38,024 bases of DNA from contig CAZBJQ010000009.1 of the NCBI GenBank assembly GCA_964492235.1, positions 1 to 38,024 of the forward strand. The letters are read 5' to 3'. Within the stretch, counting starts at the first letter, position 1. Every line of letters starts with the position of its first letter. The DNA comes from PFL42 sp964492235 (GTDB taxonomy: Bacteria; Chloroflexota; Anaerolineae; Anaerolineales; E44-bin32). Made by a program: the position numbers and the translations under genes. This document shows positions 32,668 to 38,024 of the stretch, piece by piece. The notes below the pieces were generated by a model. The model ran no database searches. It was not told the origin of the DNA and saw only the letters and a program-made list of their open reading frames with translations.

Positions 32668-32760
32668 GGGTCGGCGGCGGCGGGCGCAGCCATGGTAGGC
32701 CATGTTTCCTAGCCTCCCATAAGGTGTCGTCCCTTGCGACCTCTTCCTAGGTGCCGCATA

Positions 32761-33819
32761 ATGGCTGAGGAGACAGGCCTCACCACGCCGCCCGGCAATA
32801 TGGACCAAGTTGACACCATCCTCCCGCATGAGCAGCTGCTGGTCGTCGAAGACGACCCGGCGATGCTGGTCGCCCTGCGCGATATTCTCGAGGCGGCAGG
32901 CTACCAGGTGCTGGCAGCGGCCAACGGGCGGCTGGCGCTGGATATGCTCGAGGACTACACGCCGGCGCTGATCCTCTCCGACATCTCGATGCCGGTCATG
33001 GATGGCATCGAGCTGTTCCAGGCTGTGCGGCGACTGCCGGTCGGCGCGTCGATCCCGTTCATCTTCCTCACGGCCCGCGGGACGCGTGAGGACATCTTTG
33101 CCGCCAAGTCCCTCGGTGCCGACGATTACATCACCAAACCGATCACGAGTCAGGAACTACTCTCCGCCGTCCAGGCGCGTCTGCAGCGTACCGGCGAGTT
33201 GATGTTGGTGCAGCTCGAATCGGCCTACAAGGCCAGCCTGAGCATGCTGGCCAATGCCATCGAGGCCCGCGACCGTTCGACCCGCTCGCACGTTGAACGC
33301 GTCAGCGCCTATGCTTCCGCCATCGCCCAGGAGCTCGCCTGGGATGACGAGCATATCGACGCGCTCGTGTTTGGCTCGATCCTGCATGACATCGGGAAGA
33401 TCGGCGTTCGGGAAGCGGTTTTGTGCAAGACCGGGAAGCTCTCCGCCGACGAGTGGCAGGAGATGCGCCAGCATCCCGAGGTCGGCGCCCGGATGATCGA
33501 GCCCATTCCCTACCTTGCGCGGGCCATCCCGGTGGTTCTCCACCACCACGAGCGATGGAATGGAAGTGGCTATCCGCGCGGGCTCGCCGGAGAGACCATC
33601 CCCGAGGGTGCACGGCTGTTGGCCGTAGTCGATACGTTCGACGCCATGACCTCCGACCGGCCCTACCGCCCGGCTGTCAGTCCGGAAGCGGCATTGGAGG
33701 AGATCGTCCGCCAGTCCGGGGTTCAGTTCGATCCAGACATGGTCGATGCCTTCCGCCGCTGCTGGGTTCGGGGTGAGATCGCCAGGATCCTGGAGCGTTT
33801 CCACGAAATGCCCGCCTGA
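32761..33819 (+). CDS. Response regulator with HD-GYP c-di-GMP phosphodiesterase domain
   Basis: A 352-residue two-domain signalling protein. The N-terminal receiver (about residues 20-140) has acidic VVEDDPAM, the phosphoacceptor Asp in ILSDISMPVMDG, the Thr in FIFLTARG and the Lys in DYITKPI. The C-terminal HD-GYP domain follows: ARDRSTRSHVERVS, the HD pair in FGSILHDIGKIG, then HHHERWNGSGYPRGLAGE (the GYP signature) and DTFDAMTSDRPYRPA. It is expected to hydrolyse c-di-GMP when phosphorylated. No sensor kinase is adjacent. ATG 32761 is used; ATG 32800 is also possible, and a TTGCGA-N17-CATAAT promoter-like pair (32734-32762) overlaps the first start, which would favour the second. Confidence 0.9.
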   Translation: MAEETGLTTPPGNMDQVDTILPHEQLLVVEDDPAMLVALRDILEAAGYQVLAAANGRLALDMLEDYTPALILSDISMPVMDGIELFQAVRRLPVGASIPFIFLTARGTREDIFAAKSLGADDYITKPITSQELLSAVQARLQRTGELMLVQLESAYKASLSMLANAIEARDRSTRSHVERVSAYASAIAQELAWDDEHIDALVFGSILHDIGKIGVREAVLCKTGKLSADEWQEMRQHPEVGARMIEPIPYLARAIPVVLHHHERWNGSGYPRGLAGETIPEGARLLAVVDTFDAMTSDRPYRPAVSPEAALEEIVRQSGVQFDPDMVDAFRRCWVRGEIARILERFHEMPA

Positions 33820-34101
33820 CGCTCTCCCGACGTCGAGCCAACACCGATCAACGCAGCGTGCTGGCCCCAGATGGGGCGTGGACAGCCGGCTTGCCCCAGG
33901 CACAGCCTGTGCCACCACCTCCGGCGCGCACCACATTCGGCGCGTTTGGCCCCGGCACTATCCCACCCGGGGCAGGGTACCCCTGAAGGCCGTGAAACCC
34001 GTTGCTAGCGCCAATCAGGCGTCTCTTGTGTGCTGGGAGCTCAACTCTCGAACCGCCTTCCGCCTATTCATCTGTTCGCAGGGCAGGGGGGCAAAGGGCC
34101 C
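33820..34101. other. Intergenic stretch between the HD-GYP gene and the recombinase promoter
   Basis: About 280 bp with no credible gene. It contains a short GC hairpin (GCCCC-AGAT-GGGGC, 33864-33877) and a GGGG...CCCC hairpin near 33970-33990. Neither has a U-tract, and I could not match the region to a known riboswitch. A long in-frame extension of the recombinase frame begins at 34030 but precedes the promoter. Confidence 0.4.
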
Positions 34102-34129
34102 TTGACTTGGGCGGCCCGGCGTGTACAAT
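34102..34129 (+). promoter_or_regulatory. Promoter of the recombinase gene
   Basis: -35 TTGACT (34102-34107), 16-bp spacer and -10 TACAAT (34124-34129). Transcription would start near 34136, downstream of the first ATG codons of the longer recombinase frame, which supports the GTG start at 34189. Confidence 0.65.
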
Positions 34130-34132
34130 TGC

Positions 34133-34192
34133 ATGGTGATGATAAGTATGATTATGCAAAGCATGCGCTGGCACAGGCTGGGCGTCTGGTGA
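34133..34192 (+). CDS. Possible leader peptide overlapping the recombinase start
   Basis: A 19-codon frame, MVMISMIMQSMRWHRLGVW, begins just after the promoter -10 and ends in a TGA that overlaps the recombinase GTG (GTGA). Internal ATGs at 34139 and 34148 could also start it, which matters because the first ATG lies at or before the expected transcript start. Such coupling could set recombinase levels. No ribosome site is clear, so it may be chance. Confidence 0.3.
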   Translation: MVMISMIMQSMRWHRLGVW

Positions 34193-35220
34193 CCGCTGCA
34201 GACGGGCCTCGTGCGCGCCGCGGGCGTCTTTCCCTAGCCGCCTCGCTTGCCGCCTTCCTGCAAAGCAAGGCCGAGTCGCGCAGCCCGGCGACCGCACGGA
34301 CCTATGGCAACGCTCTAGCCGCGTTTCAGCTCTTCCTCGACACCCAGGGCGTTGTCCCTGACAGCCTTCCCGCTGCGCAAGCTCAGGAAACCTGGATCGC
34401 CGACTTCGCCAGCTACTTGCGCCCCTATGCCCCGGCCTCGGAGCGCCTCTATCTGACGGCAGTCGCCGGGTGGTACGAATACCTGGCGGCCGAAGGTCTG
34501 GCGGACGTCAACCTGCCGCGCCTGCGCCACCTCATCCGCCAGCGGAGCCGACGGACCGGTCAGCGCTTGCCTCAGTTCCCGCGTCAGGCGATCGAGCAGG
34601 TCGTGGCCTACGCCATGGGTCTGGCGCTGCGCCCCGGCGGCAGTGACGCAGAGACCCTGCGCAACATGCGCGATTCCGCCTTCTTGGTCCTATTGGCTGA
34701 CACCGGGCTAAGGGTCCACGAGGCCTGCGGGCTACGGCGTGGCGATGTCGACTGGCACGAATCGCGCGCCGTCTTGATCGGCAAAGGCAACCAACAGGCC
34801 GTGCTTCGGATTTCATCGCGCGCCCTGCGATTGTTGCGGGCCTACCTGCAGGCGCGGGCTCCCCTGGACGGCCGATCGGGTCGAGCACTGGGGGCGATGC
34901 CGATCTTCGCCCGGCACGATCGAGGCGCGGGCAAGCGTGTGTTCCCGATCACTACCGGCACCGGCCGGGCGATCGTCCATCTGCGCTGTGCCGAGGCGCT
35001 GACCCCGGAGGAAGCCGAGGCGATCACGCCACACTCCTTCCGTCACTACTTCGTGACGGCAGTGTTGCGGGGCTCCGGCGGCAACCTCAAGCTGGCGCAG
35101 GAGCTGGCGCGGCACCGGACCATTGCCGTGACGCAACGCTATGCGCACCTGTCTGATGATGAGCTCGACCGCGGCTATCACGCTATCTTCGATTCCCCCG
35201 TCAAGGGACGAGCCGATTGA
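34189..35220 (+). CDS. Tyrosine recombinase (XerC/XerD-like)
   Basis: A 343-residue site-specific recombinase. The N-terminal SAM-like core-binding domain (LAASLAAFLQSKAESRSPATARTYGNALAAF) is followed by the catalytic domain with Arg175 (DTGLRVHEACGL), Lys199 (GKGNQQ), His282 and Arg285 (HSFRHYF), His309 (ARHRTIAVTQRY) and nucleophile Tyr318 (RYAHLS). All catalytic residues are present, so it should be active. GTG 34189 follows the predicted promoter; the frame is open to 34030. No prophage or integron genes flank it. It may be a chromosome-dimer-resolution enzyme or a lone integrase. Neighbouring recombination sites were not recognised. Confidence 0.88.
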   Translation: MTAADGPRARRGRLSLAASLAAFLQSKAESRSPATARTYGNALAAFQLFLDTQGVVPDSLPAAQAQETWIADFASYLRPYAPASERLYLTAVAGWYEYLAAEGLADVNLPRLRHLIRQRSRRTGQRLPQFPRQAIEQVVAYAMGLALRPGGSDAETLRNMRDSAFLVLLADTGLRVHEACGLRRGDVDWHESRAVLIGKGNQQAVLRISSRALRLLRAYLQARAPLDGRSGRALGAMPIFARHDRGAGKRVFPITTGTGRAIVHLRCAEALTPEEAEAITPHSFRHYFVTAVLRGSGGNLKLAQELARHRTIAVTQRYAHLSDDELDRGYHAIFDSPVKGRAD

Positions 35221-35273
35221 CAGCCTGGCCGACCTCGCATACCATTGGTCGAAATGGCTGCGGGGCAATAACG

Positions 35274-35627
35274 ATGCGACACTCCCCATTGATCACGGCG
35301 ATCTTCCTGCTGCAGGGCCTGCCCATCCTGCTGTACCCCCCTGCCCTGTTGCTGGGCGCGCCGATCCTGGTTGGCCTGGCTTTCGCCTTCTTCGTGTCCC
35401 TGGGCTTCATGGCGCTGCGCGGCCGAGCCTGGGCGGTTACGATGAGCATCTTCTCCCAGGGGATGAACGTGATCGTGCGTATGATGATGTCCCTCCCCAA
35501 CGCTCTTTCAGCCGAAGGCACCCTCAACACCGCTCTGGCCATCTCGATGGTCCTGGGTATCATCCTCTCGACCTGGCTGCTCTTCCGCATGGACCGCCCC
35601 GACATTCGCAAGGCGCTTCTCGCATAA
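35274..35627 (+). CDS. Small membrane protein of unknown function
   Basis: A 117-residue hydrophobic protein with about three to four membrane helices (LITAIFLLQGLPILLYPP, LVGLAFAFFVSLGFMAL, TALAISMVLGIILSTWLLF) and a short basic C-terminus. ATG 35274 follows GGGG at about 8 nt; the frame is open back to a TTG at 35217 that overlaps the recombinase stop. It is probably co-transcribed with the recombinase and followed by a long hairpin. The family is not recognised. Confidence 0.7.
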   Translation: MRHSPLITAIFLLQGLPILLYPPALLLGAPILVGLAFAFFVSLGFMALRGRAWAVTMSIFSQGMNVIVRMMMSLPNALSAEGTLNTALAISMVLGIILSTWLLFRMDRPDIRKALLA

Positions 35628-35677
35628 CCTTAAGCACCCAGAGGGCGGCTGTTGAAGGACCCCCGGTGTCAAGTACG

Positions 35678-35728
35678 ACTTGCGACCTATGAGGCGTGGC
35701 CACAGCCCACGCCTCATAGGTCGCAAGT
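35678..35728. repeat. Perfect 22-bp inverted repeat with 7-nt loop
   Basis: Arms at 35678-35699 and 35707-35728 are exact reverse complements (the left arm starts ACTTGCGACC). TTCTTCCTT follows the right arm, so on the plus strand it could terminate the recombinase/membrane-protein transcript. The length and perfection also fit a small mobile or REP-like palindrome. Only one copy is in the window. Confidence 0.8.
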
Positions 35729-35866
35729 TCTTCCTTCGTCAGGCGGCTTCCGGGAGAGATAGAGGGATACCCGACCGCCAGTGCCGGCGGGAAGCGAGAA
35801 CACCCACCTGTTCCAAGCCGTGTTCGTCACCCTTGTTGGATGATCGGCGCCTCCAGCAGTGCAGAT

Positions 35867-35890
35867 GGGGTGGTGCCCAGGCACCACCCC
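35867..35890. terminator. Hairpin terminator upstream of the liv 3' end
   Basis: A perfect 10-bp stem (GGGGTGGTGC/GCACCACCCC) with a CCAG loop, followed by TTTCC on the plus strand. It can end rightward transcription and, as a symmetric stem about 80 bp after livF, leftward transcription too. The rest of 35628-35972 holds only this and the 22-bp inverted repeat; no gene is evident. Confidence 0.65.
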
Positions 35891-35972
35891 TTTCCACTCC
35901 CCCACTTCTCGCAATCGTTATGGTGGATGCGGGCCGCTCCTGCGATGGCGCCGCTTCGGGGCTGAGTTCGTC

Positions 35973-36680
35973 TCACATCCCGAGATACGCCCGGGCGACA
36001 TCCGGGTTGTGAAGCAGCTCGTCGCCCGATCCTTCGAGCACGATCCGCCCGGTCTCCAGGACATAGCCTCGGTCGGCGACGGACAGCGCCATCTGGGCGT
36101 TCTGCTCGACCAGGAGAATGCTGGTACCCTGCCGGTTGATCTCCTGGATGATGGCAAAGATCTCTTCCACCAGCAGCGGCGACAGCCCCATCGAGGGCTC
36201 ATCCAGGAGCAGCAGTTGGGGTTTTCCCATCAGGCCGCGGGCGATGGCCAGCATCTGCTGCTCGCCGCCGGAGAGCGTCCCGCCCAACTGGCCGCGCCGA
36301 TCCTTGAGGCGCGGGAAGCTCTTGTAGACACGCTCCAGGCTGCTGCCCAGCTCAGCCTTATCCTTGCGGGCGAAGGCCCCCATCTCGAGGTTTTCCAGCA
36401 CCGTCAACGTGCCGAAGATCTTGCGGCCCTCAGGGATCTGGATGATCCCCTTGCGCACAACTTCCTCTGGCTGCGCAAGGCTCAGGTCTTCCTCGCGAAA
36501 GTGGATCGATCCCGAGCGAGCCTGGAGCAGGCCGGAGAGGGTGTTGAGCGTCGTCGACTTGCCGGCGCCGTTGGCGCCGATCAGGGTGACGATATCCCCC
36601 TCCCCGACGCCAAAGGCGATGCCCTGCAGGGCATGGATGGCACCGTAGAAGACGTTGAGGTCACTGACTTCGAGCAACAT
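35973..36680 (-). CDS. livF: Branched-chain amino acid ABC transporter ATP-binding protein LivF
   Basis: One of two ATPases powering a Liv-type (HAAT) importer for branched-chain amino acids or related substrates. The 235-residue product has Walker A GANGAGKST, the Q-region IPEGRKIFGTLTVLENLEMGA characteristic of LivF, the signature LSGGEQQMLAIARGL, Walker B LLLLDEPSMGLSP and the switch His region replaced by Gln in LLVEQNAQMAL, as is usual for LivF. It overlaps livG by 20 bp. The binding protein and LivH are not in the window. Confidence 0.93.
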   Translation of the reverse strand: MLLEVSDLNVFYGAIHALQGIAFGVGEGDIVTLIGANGAGKSTTLNTLSGLLQARSGSIHFREEDLSLAQPEEVVRKGIIQIPEGRKIFGTLTVLENLEMGAFARKDKAELGSSLERVYKSFPRLKDRRGQLGGTLSGGEQQMLAIARGLMGKPQLLLLDEPSMGLSPLLVEEIFAIIQEINRQGTSILLVEQNAQMALSVADRGYVLETGRIVLEGSGDELLHNPDVARAYLGM

Positions 36681-37500
36681 GGCTGCGCTTCTCGCTAAGC
36701 TGCTGGGCGACGGCGGCTGCCCCGCGCCCGAGGTAGGCCTCGATCACCTTCTCGTCCGACTGGATTTCCTCAGGGCTGCCCCGGGCGATGACTTCACCAA
36801 AATCCACCACTGTGATTCGCTCGCAAATCCCCATCACCACCCGCATCTGGTGCTCGATGAGCCAGATCGTCAGATTGAACTTCTCACGGATGAAACGAAC
36901 CAGGTCCATCAACACGGCGACTTCGTTGGGATTCATGCCGGCGGCCGGCTCGTCGAGCAGGAGCAGTGTGGGCTCGGCGGCGAGGGCGCGGGCGATCTCG
37001 AGTCTCCGCTGCTCACCATAGGGCAGGTTCTTGGCGATCTCGTCCTGCCTGTCATCCAGACCGAAGACGGCCAGGAATTCCTGCGCCCGCTCCGTGAGCT
37101 CGGCTTCCTTGGTGGCGAAGTGACCCGAGCGCCGGATGGCAGCGGTCATCCCATAGCCGGCATGCGCGTGATAGGCGATCCGCACGTTGTCCAAGACCGT
37201 CAGGTTAGGAAACAGGCGCACGTTCTGGAATGTCCGGGCAGTGCCCAATTGCGTGATCTCGTGCGCCGCCAGGCCCACGAGGCTGATCCCATCAAAGGCG
37301 ATGTGGCCCACGCTCGGGAGGTACAGCCCGGTCACCATGTTGAAGATCGTGGTCTTGCCTGCCCCGTTCGGGCCGATCAGGCCGACCAGCTCACCCGGGT
37401 AGATCGACTCATCGAAGTTGGAGACGGCTTTTAGGCCGCCGAACAACTTGGTCAATTCGCGGACTTCGACCCGAGGCTGGCGCTTCGCCATCGTGTCCAT
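36661..37500 (-). CDS. livG: Branched-chain amino acid ABC transporter ATP-binding protein LivG
   Basis: The second ATPase of the Liv-type importer, 279 residues. Motifs are Walker A GPNGAGKTT, the LivG-type GTARTFQNVRLFPNLTVLDNV, the signature LPYGEQRRLEIARAL, Walker B LLLLDEPAAGMNPNE and IEHQMRVVMGICERI carrying the switch His. A C-terminal tail of about 20 residues is longer than usual. The start at ATG 37500 follows AGGGGG; its upstream neighbour livM ends 9 bp before it. Confidence 0.93.
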   Translation of the reverse strand: MDTMAKRQPRVEVRELTKLFGGLKAVSNFDESIYPGELVGLIGPNGAGKTTIFNMVTGLYLPSVGHIAFDGISLVGLAAHEITQLGTARTFQNVRLFPNLTVLDNVRIAYHAHAGYGMTAAIRRSGHFATKEAELTERAQEFLAVFGLDDRQDEIAKNLPYGEQRRLEIARALAAEPTLLLLDEPAAGMNPNEVAVLMDLVRFIREKFNLTIWLIEHQMRVVMGICERITVVDFGEVIARGSPEEIQSDEKVIEAYLGRGAAAVAQQLSEKRSHVARSQ

Positions 37501-37509
37501 GATGACCCC

Positions 37510-38024
37510 CTACCCGCCCCGCCCGGCGGCCTCGCCGACCGGCGTGGCTGGAATCTCCCCGGCCTTTGGCGTCTTCCGCTTCAACTTGGGCGGGAAGGTC
37601 TGGCGGAGGAACGGTACCTCGTAGTTGCCTAGCAAGCCCTTTGGGCGCAGCAGCATCATCACCAGCAGCAGCACGGGATAGACCACGAACCGCCAGGTCT
37701 CGAACCCCGCCGGCAGGATCAACCGCAGGAAACCCTCCAGCACCAGCGCCCAGGCGAAGGAGGCCACCACCGTACCTGTGATGCTTCCGAGTCCGCCGAA
37801 GACGATGATGATCATCGGGTCAAAGGAGCGGATGAAGTTGAAGTTCTGCGGGTGCAGGAACCCGTTGATATGAGCGTACAGTCCCCCAGCTAGTCCGGCA
37901 TACAGGCTGCCAATGACGAACGTCAGCGTCTTCATCTGGGGGACATTAATGCCCATCGCCTTGGCAGCCGTCTCATCCTCGCGCACGGAGACGATCGCCC
38001 TTCCCGTGCTCGATTGCAGGATGT
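37510..38024 (-). CDS. livM: Branched-chain amino acid ABC transporter permease LivM (5' end beyond window)
   Basis: The C-terminal 170 or so residues of the LivM permease. The conserved cytoplasmic loop GRAIVSVREDETAAKAMGIN, which contacts the ATPases, enters at the right edge. It is followed by membrane helices (TLTFVIGSLYAGLAGGLYAH, the GGLGSITGTVVASFAWALVLE segment) and the late RPKGLLG motif. A basic, Pro-rich tail of about 35 residues ends the protein. The frame continues out of the window without a start. Confidence 0.92.
   Translation of the reverse strand, partial: ILQSSTGRAIVSVREDETAAKAMGINVPQMKTLTFVIGSLYAGLAGGLYAHINGFLHPQNFNFIRSFDPMIIIVFGGLGSITGTVVASFAWALVLEGFLRLILPAGFETWRFVVYPVLLLVMMLLRPKGLLGNYEVPFLRQTFPPKLKRKTPKAGEIPATPVGEAAGRGG

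Noticed and set aside
33820..34101. Riboswitch in the intergenic stretch before the recombinase
   Set aside because: Short GC hairpins are present, but no conserved riboswitch core that I know is visible; a covariance-model search would decide.

Overview
This is a GC-rich chromosomal window of densely packed bacterial genes, most likely from a Chloroflexota (Anaerolineae-like) genome. That placement is an inference. It rests on a mevalonate-pathway decarboxylase, a Ser/Thr kinase beside an FHA/winged-helix regulator, SelB, a GlpABC-type glycerol-3-phosphate dehydrogenase, a Dps-like ferritin with PerR, branched-chain amino acid ABC genes, and the absence of outer-membrane or LPS genes. Promoters match the sigma-70 consensus well, often with TATAAT or an extended -10. 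There is no CRISPR array, phage block or intact insertion sequence. The one recombinase stands alone.

Layout, left to right. (1) 1-2534, minus strand: a phosphorylated-mevalonate decarboxylase running off the left edge, tRNA-His(GTG), and hisS ending about 20 bp before that tRNA. (2) 2777-9482, plus strand: a translationally coupled cassette of two divergent complex-I antiporter-like membrane proteins around a small membrane protein, then a coiled-coil protein and selB. (3) 9497-15665, minus strand: an amidohydrolase and glpA-glpB-glpC, preceded by what looks like a decayed aquaglyceroporin gene. (4) 15916-17421, plus strand: a peroxide/iron-stress group. perR has a near-consensus promoter overlapped by a PerR-box-like sequence, followed by a Dps-like ferritin and a small cytochrome b5-like protein. 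(5) 17658-21496: fmt (minus), a DUF4870 membrane protein and recJ (plus), and a GT2 glycosyltransferase (minus). (6) 21541-25547, plus strand: a tight four-gene overlapping operon of AAA ATPase, glycerophosphodiesterase, PLP-dependent threonine dehydratase-like enzyme and an unpaired CoA-transferase beta-type subunit. (7) 25588-30207: a secreted/membrane GH3-like protein whose catalytic signature is degraded, a tail-anchored Ser/Thr kinase, and a divergent FHA plus winged-helix regulator. (8) 30258-32008, minus strand: smpB, an unrecognised gene 1 bp downstream, and ssrA (tmRNA). (9) 32129-35890, plus strand: a small unknown protein, a response regulator with an HD-GYP domain, a XerC/D-like recombinase behind a possible leader peptide, a small membrane protein and a long perfect hairpin. 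(10) 35973-38024, minus strand: livF, livG and partial livM.

Functional threads: glycerophosphodiester hydrolysis could supply glycerol-3-phosphate to the membrane GlpABC complex. PerR, the Dps-like ferritin and the b5-like protein form a plausible peroxide/iron response unit. SmpB and tmRNA give a complete trans-translation locus. The kinase and FHA regulator form a plausible phospho-signalling pair.

Most worth following up: the decarboxylase lacks two basic residues that bind diphosphate in classical MvaD, pointing to the phosphomevalonate branch of the pathway. Also notable are the antiporter-like cassette with altered proton-path residues, the GH3 pseudoenzyme candidate, the decayed glpF, and the unrecognised gene between smpB and ssrA. 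Homology calls are from reading motifs, not from database searches.
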